Positions 48,249-57,476 of a stretch of DNA of 64,000 nucleotides are shown here, piece by piece (position 1 is the stretch's first letter; each line of letters begins with the position of its first letter). The notes beneath the pieces were generated by a model. It saw only the letters and a program-made list of their open reading frames with translations, did not search any database and was not told the origin of the DNA. Origin of the DNA: Spirosoma oryzicola (GTDB lineage: Bacteria > Bacteroidota > Bacteroidia > Cytophagales > Spirosomataceae); the NCBI RefSeq assembly GCF_021233055.1, contig NZ_CP089538.1, forward strand, positions 4,976,501-5,040,500, in the 5' to 3' direction. The translations under genes were made by a program, and so were the position numbers.

Positions 48249-49253
48249 ATGGCGGTTAGTACACACCTACAGCCCCCACCAACGCCCCTCCAGCGTTTGT
48301 ACAGGCTATTAGGAACCGAACGAAAAGATATTGTCTACACTCTTTTGTTTGCAATCATTACCGGCCTCATCGGCCTTACCTTACCCCTTGGCATTCAAGC
48401 TGTCTTCAATCTGGCGTCAAGTGGTATGTTATTCAGTTCCATTTATGTCCTGATTGGTTTAGTAATCGTAGGCGTGCTGGCCGGAGGAATCCTTACCATC
48501 GTTCAGCTAACACTGGTCGAAATTATTCAACAGCGTATATTCGTCAAAGCGGCTTTTGAGGTTACCTACCGTTTACCCCGTATCAAACCGGAGGCTATGG
48601 ATGATTACTACCCGCCCGAGCTGATGAACCGCTTTTTCGACGTTGTGACCCTTCAGAAAGGCATGTCGAAGGTATTGATCGATATGCCAGCGGCTGCGGT
48701 GCAGATTCTGTTCGGGATTCTTCTGCTTTCGTTTTACCATCCCGTTTTTATTGGTTTTGGCTTCGTTACCATCCTGATTTTGTACGCCGTCATCCGGTTG
48801 TTTGGGCCAGAAGGTACGCGAACCAGCATCAAAGAATCGAGTGATAAATACAAGGTGGTAGACTGGCTGGAGAAGTATTCGCTACACCTGGCCGAACATG
48901 GCGAATTCGACAACGAGGAAAAACCCATCGATCAGATCGACAAGCGACTCGCTAATTACATTCACCACCGTAATGATCATTTCCGCGTATTAAAGCGCTT
49001 TTATTACAGCTCTGTCGCCTTCCGGACCCTTGTTACGGGCGGTTTGCTGATTCTGGGTACGTCGTTGGTTGTTAGCCGCCAGATGTCTCTGGGACAGTTT
49101 GTGGCGTCCGAGTTGGTTATTGTCCTTGTTACCGGAGCCGTTGACAAGCTGACGTCCAGCATCGATACGGTGTTTGACATGCTGGCGGGTGTTGAAAAAA
49201 TTGGTATGATTACCGACTTACCTTTAGAAACTGACGCAACAACACATGCTTAA
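48249..49253 (+). CDS. ABC transporter membrane domain without ATPase domain
   Basis: A 334-residue protein that matches the type I exporter (HlyB/MsbA) membrane domain with six hydrophobic helices, including FAIITGLIGLTLPLGIQAVF, a coupling region EVTYRLPRIKPEAMDDYYPP and MSLGQFVASELVIVLVTGAV. It ends at LAGVEKIGMITDLPLETD, just where the ATP-binding domain would begin; Walker A, signature and Walker B are missing. The reading frame is intact and overlaps the next gene by eight bases. So this looks like a real ATPase-less form that would need an ATPase from elsewhere, or a different role. Confidence 0.85.
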   Translation: MAVSTHLQPPPTPLQRLYRLLGTERKDIVYTLLFAIITGLIGLTLPLGIQAVFNLASSGMLFSSIYVLIGLVIVGVLAGGILTIVQLTLVEIIQQRIFVKAAFEVTYRLPRIKPEAMDDYYPPELMNRFFDVVTLQKGMSKVLIDMPAAAVQILFGILLLSFYHPVFIGFGFVTILILYAVIRLFGPEGTRTSIKESSDKYKVVDWLEKYSLHLAEHGEFDNEEKPIDQIDKRLANYIHHRNDHFRVLKRFYYSSVAFRTLVTGGLLILGTSLVVSRQMSLGQFVASELVIVLVTGAVDKLTSSIDTVFDMLAGVEKIGMITDLPLETDATTHA

Positions 49254-50598
49254 CATATCTAATCAGCAGATAGATGAGCAGATGTTTGCTGAGCATCCGC
49301 TCAAAACCTTACAGGATTTACCAAAGCCCAAAGGTGGCCGCAGACTAGGCCGCTGGATGTTGTTCTTTTTATTCATCACGTTTATCGTTCTGCTGCTGCC
49401 CTGGCGTCAGAATGTCGACGGTACAGGAACCGTTACGGCGCTGACACCACAGGACCGACCCCAATCGTTACAAAACGCCATTGCTGGCCGGATCGAACGA
49501 TGGGCGGCTCAGGAGGGCCAGTACGTCAAAAAAGGCGATACCATTCTGGTTATTTCGGAGATCAAAGACGAGTATTTCGACCCGAATCTTCCGCAGCGGC
49601 TACGGGAACAATTAGCGGCTAAACAAGGCTCCCGCATTGCTACCGATGCCAAGATCGACGCACTCGACGGGCAGATGCGGGCATTAGGAGTTGGGGTAAA
49701 GGCCGATCTGGCCGCTGCTCGCAACAAGGTACGGCAAAGCCAGTTACAGGTTCGCATTGATAGTGCTGACCTGGTGGCAATCCAGCGCAATTACCAAATT
49801 GCCGTTTCCCGGCTTGAACGCTACGAAAAAGGCTATCAGGATGGGTTATTTTCGCTTACCGATCTGGAATCACGACGGATTACCCTTCAGCAGGATTACG
49901 CCAAAGTGATCATGCAGGAAAATAAGCTCAACGTAACCCGCCAGTCGCTGACCAACGCTCGAATCAACCTGGATCTGATTCAGGCGAAATACGAGCAGGA
50001 GATCGCCAAAACTATGTCGGATCGTAGTTCGGCCGTTTCAAGTCAGGCCAGTGCTAACAACGAGATCGCCGTTATGCGGAATAAGATCAGCAACGTGGCC
50101 GTTCGCCGTGGTTTGTACATCATCCGGGCTCCTCAAAACGGCTACATCGTGCGGGCGCTCAAAGCGGGTATCGGCGAAACAATCAAAGAAGGCGAATCGA
50201 TTGCTACACTACAGCCCGATAAGCCAACCATTGCGGTCGAATTGTACGTGCGGGCAATGGACGTTCCACTTATTCAGCGGGGTCGTATGGTCCGGCTACA
50301 ATTTGACGGATGGCCCGCTATTCAGTTTTCGGGCTGGCCGGCAGTAGCAGTCGGTACGTTCGGCGGTAAAGTGGTTGTTATCGACGCGGTCAGCAGTAAC
50401 AACGGCAAGTACCGTTTGCTGGTCAGACCGGAGCAGTTACCCAACGACCAGCCCTGGCCTTCGCAGCTCCGCGTTGGTTCGGGTGTTATTGGCTGGGTGA
50501 TGCTCGATAACGTACCAGTATGGTATGAGATCTGGCGTCAGCTCAACGGCTTTCCGCCAAACCTGAAGCAAGAACCAGAAAAGACCGAAAAACTATGA
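49246..50598 (+). CDS. HlyD-family membrane fusion protein
   Basis: A 450-residue periplasmic adaptor. One membrane helix lies near residues 36-55 (MLFFLFITFIVLLLPW). A lipoyl-like half (ALTPQDRPQSLQNAIAGRIE, then VKKGDTIL), a long coiled coil of about 150 residues rich in Arg/Gln/Ala, and a second lipoyl half with IIRAPQNGYIVRALKAGIGE follow. This is the normal layout for type I secretion or multidrug adaptors. It is coupled to both neighbours by overlap: eight bases with the ABC protein and ATGA with the TolC-like gene. Confidence 0.92.
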   Translation: MLNISNQQIDEQMFAEHPLKTLQDLPKPKGGRRLGRWMLFFLFITFIVLLLPWRQNVDGTGTVTALTPQDRPQSLQNAIAGRIERWAAQEGQYVKKGDTILVISEIKDEYFDPNLPQRLREQLAAKQGSRIATDAKIDALDGQMRALGVGVKADLAAARNKVRQSQLQVRIDSADLVAIQRNYQIAVSRLERYEKGYQDGLFSLTDLESRRITLQQDYAKVIMQENKLNVTRQSLTNARINLDLIQAKYEQEIAKTMSDRSSAVSSQASANNEIAVMRNKISNVAVRRGLYIIRAPQNGYIVRALKAGIGETIKEGESIATLQPDKPTIAVELYVRAMDVPLIQRGRMVRLQFDGWPAIQFSGWPAVAVGTFGGKVVVIDAVSSNNGKYRLLVRPEQLPNDQPWPSQLRVGSGVIGWVMLDNVPVWYEIWRQLNGFPPNLKQEPEKTEKL

Positions 50599-52157
50599 GA
50601 TCACTCATTTTGCTTTTCGGGTTCTGGGGGCTACTTCTCTGGACAGGACCGGTGTTTGGGCAAACGCCCGCGCCGGTCTCTCCCATTACTCGTGAGCCTG
50701 TAATTCCGGTATCGTCCAACGCTTTGTCCAGAACGGCAATCAGCGCGTCGGGTTCGACATCGCTAGCAGCAGCTACCACCCCTGACTCGCTGATTGTTTT
50801 TACAGCCGATGAGTTTTACCAGGCGGTTTTGCAGCATAACCCTATCGTTAAACAGGCAGCATTGCTGGGTCTGGAAGCACAGGCGCAGGTTCAACAGGCG
50901 CGTGGCGCTTTCGACCCAAGAATTTTTTCGGATTATAGCCGGAAGCATTTTGGCAATACCCTCTACTACGACAAATGGCAGTCGGGTTTACTGGTTCCGG
51001 TGTTGCCGGGCGGTCTTGACCTCAAATTGGGATACGACCGAAACACCGGCGACTATCTGAATCCGGAAAACGTGGTGCCACCCACGGGTCTGCTGGCACT
51101 GGGCGTAAAGGTTCCGGTTTCGCAGGGTCTGTTTATCGACGCCCGCCGGAATGCACTTCGGCAGGCTCGGCTAGCGGTCAACCTTGCCGAAGCGGATCGT
51201 ATTTCGCTGATCAACAAGACATTGCTGGATGCAGCCAAAGCGTACTGGGACTGGTATCTAGCCTATCAGCAATTCCGTTGGGTCGAGCGAGGGTACCAAT
51301 TGGCCCAAACTCGCTTTGTAGCCGTTCGGCAACGGGCGTTGATCGGTGATGCCGCAGCCATTGACACGACCGAAGCCCTGATTACAGCCCAGGACAGACA
51401 GGTTCAGCTGCAACAGGCCGGTGTCGATTTACAAAACAGCCGGTTAATGCTGAGTACGTTTTTGTGGAGTAGTCGGGATAGTGCGGTGCCCCAACCCGTT
51501 GATCTACCGCTTGCCGTTATTCCGCAGGCCGCTCCGCCCGATCAGGCGAGTCAGCTACAGATTCAGGATTTGCTTAGCCGGGCCGCTCAGCAGCATCCGG
51601 ATTTGATCAAGCTAGCGAACAAGCAGCAGCAGTTGACAATTGAAGAGCGATACCGTCGGGCATTGCTATTGCCCAAGGTAAGTCTGGAAGCTAGTCTTCT
51701 TAGCCGTGGTCCTCTTCCGGAAGGCAATGGCGACGGCTCTACGTACTACGGCGTTCAACCGAGCAACCATAAAATTGGCGTCGATCTGGCGTTTCCGTTG
51801 TTTCTGCGCGCTGAACGGGGTAAACTCCGGCAGGTACAGCTTAAGAACCAGCAAACGGGACTTGAACGGCAGCAGACAGGACGGGATATTGTAAACGAAG
51901 TACAGAGCTACTGGAATGACCTCGTCACACTGGAACAGCAGATTGCTACACAGCAGCAGACAATGAGGAATCAGCAAGTTCTGGTCCGCGCCGAAGTCGA
52001 AAAATTTCAGATGGGTGAGAGTTCTTTGTTTCTGGTCAACAGCCGGGAATCAAAGCTTATTGATCTGCAAATAAAGCTGGAAGAACTACGCTCCAAACAC
52101 CAGAAAGCCCTCGCGAACTTATGGTACGCAGCAGGCTCCAATGTTGGGGTCCGGTAA
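50595..52157 (+). CDS. TolC-family outer-membrane efflux protein
   Basis: A 520-residue TolC-family protein with a signal peptide (MRSLILLFGFWGLLLWTGPVFG, about 1-22). A Pro/Ser/Ala-rich stretch of about 45 residues follows, then two internally similar helical-barrel halves (VKQAALLGLEAQAQVQQARG and LIKLANKQQQLTIEERYR). It would form the outer-membrane duct for the ABC and HlyD proteins of the same operon. The ATG overlaps the HlyD stop codon (ATGA). A terminator follows at 52198-52241. The cargo is unknown. Confidence 0.92.
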   Translation: MRSLILLFGFWGLLLWTGPVFGQTPAPVSPITREPVIPVSSNALSRTAISASGSTSLAAATTPDSLIVFTADEFYQAVLQHNPIVKQAALLGLEAQAQVQQARGAFDPRIFSDYSRKHFGNTLYYDKWQSGLLVPVLPGGLDLKLGYDRNTGDYLNPENVVPPTGLLALGVKVPVSQGLFIDARRNALRQARLAVNLAEADRISLINKTLLDAAKAYWDWYLAYQQFRWVERGYQLAQTRFVAVRQRALIGDAAAIDTTEALITAQDRQVQLQQAGVDLQNSRLMLSTFLWSSRDSAVPQPVDLPLAVIPQAAPPDQASQLQIQDLLSRAAQQHPDLIKLANKQQQLTIEERYRRALLLPKVSLEASLLSRGPLPEGNGDGSTYYGVQPSNHKIGVDLAFPLFLRAERGKLRQVQLKNQQTGLERQQTGRDIVNEVQSYWNDLVTLEQQIATQQQTMRNQQVLVRAEVEKFQMGESSLFLVNSRESKLIDLQIKLEELRSKHQKALANLWYAAGSNVGVR

Positions 52158-52498
52158 ACGCTTTATATAGGGTCGGTACAGTTGATTATCTTCTTTTCCC
52201 GTTGGCTAGACAACTTTACAGTCGGCCAGCGGGATTTTTTTGTTGTTTATGAGATCAAGCCAAAACTAACTGATCAGTCAGCAAGTATCCTCACCTAAAG
52301 AACTACCACCAGTCTATCGAATTCCTAAACTAATTGATTACACTGTCGTTATAAGCCTTGTTCTGTTCGCCTGTTTGACCACTGCCTTATCTGACAGATA
52401 ACTCGTTCAATTAACCAAATCAGGACATACCCGAGCGAGAATCCATCTAGAAAAGCAAGTAGGTTGACGGGCCAAACCAAATCAATGACAGCAAATTC
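52158..52498. other. Gap after the secretion operon
   Basis: This 341-base gap has the terminator for the secretion operon at its start. The remainder, up to the alcohol dehydrogenase, has no ORF that I can support and no clear promoter pair. Confidence 0.45.
52198..52241 (+). terminator. Terminator after the TolC-like gene
   Basis: Arms of about ten bases (52198-52207 and 52224-52233) pair with two G-U wobbles around a 16-base loop, followed by a run of T (ATTTTTTTG). Confidence 0.75.
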
Positions 52499-53587
52499 AT
52501 GAATACCATCAAAACAAAAGCGTACGGGGCGAAAGCATCGCTTATTGATCGAATGAGCACCTTGTCGCGCATGGACATCGAGCGCGTGGCACCCCAATCG
52601 GACGAGGTACTGATTGATGTTTTATACTGTGGCGTCTGCCACTCTGACTTGCACCAGGTGCGCAACGATTGGAGCAACACGGTTTATCCCTGCATTCCAG
52701 GTCATGAGGTCGTTGGTCGGGTGACGGAAGCGGGTAGCGGGGTTACCAAATTCAAAGTAGGCGATATAGTGGGCGTCGGCTGTATGATCGACTCCTGCGG
52801 AAAATGCTCTTCCTGCACCGAGGGCGAAGAACAATATTGCGAAGGACCAGTAAGCTGGACGGCCACCTACAACGGTTATATGAAACCCGATGGCAGTGGA
52901 TACAATACGTTCGGTGGATACTCAACCGACATTGTCGTCAAAGAGTCATTTGTACTTAGTATTCCTGATTCGCTTGATGTCAAAGCCGTGGCTCCAATTA
53001 TGTGCGCGGGTGTAACAACTTACTCTCCCCTGCGGCATTGGCAGGTGAAAGAGGGTAGCAAAGTAGGTGTAGCGGGTTTGGGCGGACTGGGACACATGGC
53101 GGTTAAGCTGGCGAAAGCTATGGGTGCGGAAGTAACAGTATTGACCACCGACAAAGATAAACGCGAGGCTGCCGAAGCGCTGGGCGCTCACCAGGTTATT
53201 CTTTCTGACGATAAAGAAGCAATGACCGAAAATGAGTTATCGCTCGACTTGATCCTGATCACAATCCCCGACAAGTTCGACGTTAACCCATACGTAAGCT
53301 TGCTCAAGCGGGACGGCAGCATCGTAACCGTTGGGCTGTTAGGACCGTACAAAAGTCCGACCAACAACATGGAGATCGCTATGCACCGTCGGTCGGTATC
53401 GGGTTCGTTGATCGGTAGTATCAAAGAAACACAGGAGGTACTCGATTTCTGCGCCGAGCATTCAATTCTGCCCGATGTCGAGATGATCCCAATGCAGGAT
53501 ATAAACAAAGCATACGAACGGATGATGGACGAAGAAGTCCGTTTCCGGTACGTTATCGATATGGATTCCTTGAAAAACGAAAACTAA
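52499..53587 (+). CDS. Zinc-dependent alcohol dehydrogenase (CAD/YahK-like)
   Basis: A 362-residue medium-chain zinc alcohol dehydrogenase, NADP-dependent by type. Catalytic zinc: Cys47 in YCGVCHSDLH and His69-Glu70 in PGHEVVG. Structural zinc: Cys100, Cys103, Cys106 and Cys114, spaced as in the family. The dinucleotide fold shows VGVAGLGGLGHMAVKLAKAM. It most resembles cinnamyl-alcohol/aldehyde reductases such as YahK. It is monocistronic, flanked by gaps on both sides. The start is the ATG at 52499. Confidence 0.94.
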   Translation: MNTIKTKAYGAKASLIDRMSTLSRMDIERVAPQSDEVLIDVLYCGVCHSDLHQVRNDWSNTVYPCIPGHEVVGRVTEAGSGVTKFKVGDIVGVGCMIDSCGKCSSCTEGEEQYCEGPVSWTATYNGYMKPDGSGYNTFGGYSTDIVVKESFVLSIPDSLDVKAVAPIMCAGVTTYSPLRHWQVKEGSKVGVAGLGGLGHMAVKLAKAMGAEVTVLTTDKDKREAAEALGAHQVILSDDKEAMTENELSLDLILITIPDKFDVNPYVSLLKRDGSIVTVGLLGPYKSPTNNMEIAMHRRSVSGSLIGSIKETQEVLDFCAEHSILPDVEMIPMQDINKAYERMMDEEVRFRYVIDMDSLKNEN

Positions 53588-53661
53588 TCCGATCACTGTT
53601 CGCATCGTCAGTCACTGACTGCTGACACGATGCTCAACACTTACTCAACGAATTAAAACGT

Positions 53662-54159
53662 ATGGCTACTTCTTTTTTGCGGTCCTTCCAGATTGGCCTG
53701 ATTGCCGGGATGCGCGCTATGTCGGCTCCGGCCTTATTGAGTCACAAGCTTGAACGGACAATACCAACCAAACAACCCCAAAAACCGATTCATTATCTGG
53801 CCCAACCGCCGGTATCGCTGACGCTGAAAGTACTGGCGGGCGCGGAAATCATGGGAGATAAAATTCCGCATGGCCCGAACCGAACATCACCCCCTCAATT
53901 TATCGCCCGCGTTGCCTCGGGAGCCACCTGTGGCGCTTTTGTCAGCGAAGTTGAAGGCGAATCGGCTCCGCTGGGGGCTGTGGCCGGCGGATTGGGAGCC
54001 GTAGTAAGCACGTTGCTGTTTTTCCAGCTGCGCCGGTGGCTCGACCACGACCTGGGCTTACCCGACGCCGTTGGGGCAGTCGCTGAAGATGCGTTGGCGG
54101 TAGGGCTTGGCTGGCAAGTCGTCAATGGGATTCAACCCAAAATGAAACCGACTACCTAG
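53662..54159 (+). CDS. DUF4126 family membrane protein
   Basis: A 165-residue protein with weakly hydrophobic, glycine/alanine-rich helices (LKVLAGAEIMGDKIPHGPNR, then ARVASGATCGAFV and APLGAVAGGLGAVVSTLLFF). The PHGPNR-type motif and glycine-rich segments are typical of DUF4126. Function unknown. Terminator at 54181-54218. Confidence 0.75.
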   Translation: MATSFLRSFQIGLIAGMRAMSAPALLSHKLERTIPTKQPQKPIHYLAQPPVSLTLKVLAGAEIMGDKIPHGPNRTSPPQFIARVASGATCGAFVSEVEGESAPLGAVAGGLGAVVSTLLFFQLRRWLDHDLGLPDAVGAVAEDALAVGLGWQVVNGIQPKMKPTT

Positions 54160-54180
54160 CAGACTTGTGGCTTTTTATAA

Positions 54181-54218
54181 AAACGAGCGTGGACGATACA
54201 GAGCGTCCACGCTCGTTT
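54181..54218. terminator. Terminator after the DUF4126 gene
   Basis: Perfect 15-base arms (54181-54195 and 54204-54218), extended by TTATAAAA on one side and TTTATAAA on the other, with an eight-base loop. Both sides carry T or A runs. Confidence 0.85.
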
Positions 54219-54267
54219 CGTTTATAAAAGCGCTGGCCTATTCCGCAAAGTCGCCTAACTTGCCTGC

Positions 54268-54753
54268 ATGATACGCACACTTAAGCAATATAGTCTTGCC
54301 GGACTCTCGCTAATCTGGCTTATGAGCAGTTGTCAGTCCGCCGATGGCCCCTGCGACGCCACGGCGGTTACCATCAGCGCTCCGCAAAGCGAAACGACTG
54401 CCCTTAAACAATATATCGATTCAAACCATATCAAGGCCACTGCGGATAAGCGAGGTTTTTATTATACCATCCAGTCGCCGGGGAGCGGAGCCAAGCCAAC
54501 CGTATGCGACAACGTAACGGTCAACTACAAAGGTCAGCTCACCAACGGTAGTACGTTCGACAGTGGTGATGACGTTAGTTTTGGCTTGAATCAACTGATT
54601 GTCGGCTGGCAGGAAGGGATTCCCTTGGTGGCACCCGGTGGCAGCCTTACCCTGTATCTGCCTCCTAGTTTAGCCTATGGCTCTCAGGAGCAATCGGGTA
54701 TTCCAGCGAATTCAATCCTGATCTTCAAAATTGACCTAATCAAAATTAATTAA
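54268..54753 (+). CDS. FKBP-type peptidyl-prolyl isomerase, lipoprotein
   Basis: A 161-residue lipoprotein with the lipobox LMSSC (cysteine near residue 22) and a C-terminal FKBP domain: VTVNYKGQLTNGSTFDSGDD, then LIVGWQEGIPLVAPGGSLTL and PPSLAYGSQEQSGIPANSIL. It would catalyse proline isomerisation in the periplasm or on the outer membrane. The active-site Tyr, Phe and Trp positions of the fold appear kept. No operon partner. Confidence 0.93.
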   Translation: MIRTLKQYSLAGLSLIWLMSSCQSADGPCDATAVTISAPQSETTALKQYIDSNHIKATADKRGFYYTIQSPGSGAKPTVCDNVTVNYKGQLTNGSTFDSGDDVSFGLNQLIVGWQEGIPLVAPGGSLTLYLPPSLAYGSQEQSGIPANSILIFKIDLIKIN

Positions 54754-54761
54754 GGACGGGC

Positions 54762-54787
54762 GCTGTCGGTTATGGCTAGCCGACAGC
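54762..54787. terminator. Hairpin between convergent genes
   Basis: Eight-base arms GCTGTCGG/CCGACAGC (54762-54769 and 54780-54787) lie nine bases after the FKBP stop. The stem is short and no T run follows. Confidence 0.4.
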
Positions 54788-54833
54788 CTAAAGACATTGT
54801 TCCTGGTCAACCCATTCCAAGTCGTTGTACGCG

Positions 54834-55256
54834 TTACCGGGCAGCCGACCAAACAAATCGTCGCTCTTGGGTGGGGTCCCAGTTGTTCAGACTCACGCCA
54901 AGTCGGTTGACCAATGCGGCTTGGAGTAACAAGCTAAACGCTACGTGATACGTAGTCAGTGCATCACCACTATTCTTAGCAATTACCTGAATAACGATCT
55001 GACCGTTGGGATTGTAGCAGAAGGCTTTTAGCAAAAAGTAGAAATCATCATTGGGTTTGTCTTCGCCTAGTTCGAAAACGGCATAATCGTAGAAGTGCCG
55101 GGGAAAATCGATTAGCTGCCGACCGAATTCCTTGAAGCCGTCAATGGCGTACAAAGGCACGGTGACCTTACAGCTACCGCTATCGATTGACAGCTCGAAG
55201 TAATCGCACTCTGCTTCGTCATTACTAAAGTTTGACACAACAAATTCGGCTGCCAT
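54834..55256 (-). CDS. Unknown protein downstream of the T9SS gene
   Basis: A 140-residue protein with no signal peptide and no recognised family. It is mixed alpha/beta and acidic, with SNDEAECDYFELSIDSGSC, then FPRHFYDYAVFELGED and IVIQVIAKNSGDALTTY. It starts at the ATG at 55256 (a GTG lies one codon upstream). The stop of the T9SS-sorted gene is 13 bases upstream, so they are probably cotranscribed. A chaperone or immunity role is possible but not supported by sequence. Confidence 0.6.
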   Translation of the reverse strand: MAAEFVVSNFSNDEAECDYFELSIDSGSCKVTVPLYAIDGFKEFGRQLIDFPRHFYDYAVFELGEDKPNDDFYFLLKAFCYNPNGQIVIQVIAKNSGDALTTYHVAFSLLLQAALVNRLGVSLNNWDPTQERRFVWSAAR

Positions 55257-55269
55257 CACTTCCGGCCCT

Positions 55270-57255
55270 TTAGCGAATCAAAAGCAGCGCGCCTGTCTTG
55301 AGCGTTTTATGATCGGTATCGTCAATAACTTCGACCTGATACATGTATTGCCCCGCAGCGGCTTGCTGCCCATTGATGGTTCCATCCCAACCCTTTGTCC
55401 GATCCGTTGTGCTGTAAATGACCTCGCCCCATCGACTATAAATCGTTAGCCGGAATCGGTCGAAATAAAGCCCTTTCACCATGAACGTGTCGTTGTTTCC
55501 ATCGCCGTTGGGCGTAAAGGCGTCGGGTACAAAAATCTTAGGATCGCGCCGTAACGTGAAGAAATTAGAATAGCTGGGCACTCCACCACTGGATAGCGCA
55601 ATGACCCGGTACCGTTGCGTTTGTATAGATGGATCGTTGGGGTCAGGCTCGTAGTGCGCATTGCCGCCCATGACGATTTCTTTTTTGGTATTGTTAACCG
55701 AATCGACAATCTCAAGCGTATAGCTGTACACATCGCCGGGCGCAAACGGCGATGCCGTTGTCCAGTCTACACCCGTTGCTGACTTTGACGACAGAAAGAC
55801 CGTACAAACAGGAGCCGACAGGGGTGATGTCTGGCCGCACTTGTTTCGGTAAGAAAGCTGGTAACAGTAGGAAGCTGCCGATGGGTCAGCGCTTTGATCG
55901 GCAAATGTGTTACTGTTATCCACCGTGCCAACCTGCTGAAACGGCCCTGCCGAACTGCTGGCTCGACTAACAAGCATCGTGTAGCTGGAAGTGCGGGTAG
56001 AGGTCGGCATCGCAGCTACCAGATACGGGTGCCCATCCTGAATAGTGACGACAATATCACCTATACTTTCCAGCGCTTCTTCATTAATACCGTTAACACA
56101 AGACTGCGCTGACGTGATAATCGTTGGTCCAACGGTGGTTTCAAGCCGGTAGCAGTATTGAACCCCACACTCAATTTGACTCTTATCGGAATAGGTTGTT
56201 GTGTTTTGGTTCACCACATTACCAACCGGCGCATCATTCCGAAGAATTCGGTAGGACCGGAACGAGCTTGACGCGGAGGTAGAACCGGAGTAAGGTTGCC
56301 AGCTCAGGTCGTTTTGTTTGCTGGCGGCTTTCGCATTGAGCACCAGGCTACAGACCTGCTCGGAGGGAGCACTCGTCGAGTTACTACAGGCATCCTGATA
56401 AATCAGTTGAAAACACTGAACCTGCTTCGTATCCGCTTGTACAGTAAAGGCTCCGGCTGTCCCGCTCTGGGGCGTGGTCACAAATACGCCGGAAGCATCT
56501 TTCTGCTGAAGCAGAATGTTTACGCCGGGAGTCGCCTGATACTTCAGTGATATAGTATTGTCATTGACGGTCGTCAGCGCCGTAATAACCGGCTGCGTTG
56601 TAGCAGAAAGCGGAGTAACGGGAAAGCTGGTTACTGATGAGCGGCAGGTAACCGGGGGATTATAAAGCCCCTGCACGGTTACTGTGTAGGTTACGTTGTT
56701 ATTATACGTATGCGTTGGCTTTGCAACGAGTTCAGCGCGTGTTTTTTGCTCTCGCACGCCGTCACCCCAATATACTTCGTACCGGTCGTACTGACCCAAG
56801 GTTGTTTCATCAGGGACTAGTGTGGCTTTCCGTCCTAAACAGGATGTAACCGTAAACTTGACCGCTTCGTTGGGCAATACCGTTACTTCCTGACAATAAA
56901 CCGTTCCTGTTCCGGCGCTTCCGCCACTACCCACTTGTATGATGGTGTATGAACCTGGCTTTGTATATGAATAGGTTGGAAGCGTCGAGGGGACCAATAA
57001 TCCTTTTCCACCGTACTCGTAATTATAACCGGCATTCGATACGTTAGGACTTACCTTCGTTACTCTGACAAGTTCGCCCAGACAGATTTTCGATTTCTCT
57101 AATGTGAATCCACCCTCGGCTGCTCCGTTCCGGTTCAGGCAGTAGTTGTTGTTATCCGGCGTTTGCCCATTGGCGGTCCAAGCGATAATCAGAAAGAGGC
57201 TGGTCCAAAACGTAGCCAGCCAATCGGCTTTCCCCCTAATTCCAATCGGCCACAT
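55270..57255 (-). CDS. Type IX-secreted protein with gliding-type C-terminal domain
   Basis: A 661-residue secreted protein. The signal peptide spans about residues 1-28 (WLATFWTSLFLIIAWTANGQ). The long middle holds PKD-like or fibronectin-like beta repeats (YTVTVQGLYNPPVTCRSSVT, and repeated CYQLxYxNxCGxTS-type patterns around 320-500). The C-terminal domain IFVPDAFTPNGDGNNDTFMV, then SRWGEVIYSTTDRTKGWDG, is the type B sorting signal of the type IX secretion system (CHU_C). The ATG at 57255 is chosen, as the longer frame adds 28 residues before a clear signal peptide. Confidence 0.88.
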   Translation of the reverse strand: MWPIGIRGKADWLATFWTSLFLIIAWTANGQTPDNNNYCLNRNGAAEGGFTLEKSKICLGELVRVTKVSPNVSNAGYNYEYGGKGLLVPSTLPTYSYTKPGSYTIIQVGSGGSAGTGTVYCQEVTVLPNEAVKFTVTSCLGRKATLVPDETTLGQYDRYEVYWGDGVREQKTRAELVAKPTHTYNNNVTYTVTVQGLYNPPVTCRSSVTSFPVTPLSATTQPVITALTTVNDNTISLKYQATPGVNILLQQKDASGVFVTTPQSGTAGAFTVQADTKQVQCFQLIYQDACSNSTSAPSEQVCSLVLNAKAASKQNDLSWQPYSGSTSASSSFRSYRILRNDAPVGNVVNQNTTTYSDKSQIECGVQYCYRLETTVGPTIITSAQSCVNGINEEALESIGDIVVTIQDGHPYLVAAMPTSTRTSSYTMLVSRASSSAGPFQQVGTVDNSNTFADQSADPSAASYCYQLSYRNKCGQTSPLSAPVCTVFLSSKSATGVDWTTASPFAPGDVYSYTLEIVDSVNNTKKEIVMGGNAHYEPDPNDPSIQTQRYRVIALSSGGVPSYSNFFTLRRDPKIFVPDAFTPNGDGNNDTFMVKGLYFDRFRLTIYSRWGEVIYSTTDRTKGWDGTINGQQAAAGQYMYQVEVIDDTDHKTLKTGALLLIR

Positions 57256-57402
57256 TCGTAAAACTCGCACAAGGGTAAAGATTTTTGTCAATGATATCTG
57301 CAAAATGGTTTCTAACGCTAGTAACGTTATAATGTACATTTTCGCATCTGGCGAAACGTATCTTTCTCAAAAACAGTTTGGATGTTAAAAGTACATAGTT
57401 TT

Positions 57403-57448
57403 TAGCATTTGACCCGTCGAAAGCGCTAAACTTGTCATCCAAATGCTA
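57403..57448. repeat. Inverted repeat in the T9SS-ribBA gap
   Basis: TAGCATTTG at 57403-57411 and its exact reverse complement at 57440-57448 are 28 bases apart, in the divergent gap before ribBA. It may be an operator, two facing -7 boxes, or chance. Confidence 0.35.
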
Positions 57449-57476
57449 GTTCCGACTACACGCATCGACCAAACCA

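Noticed and set aside
57256..57476. FMN riboswitch before ribBA
   Set aside because: The conserved riboswitch core bases are not visible in the gap.
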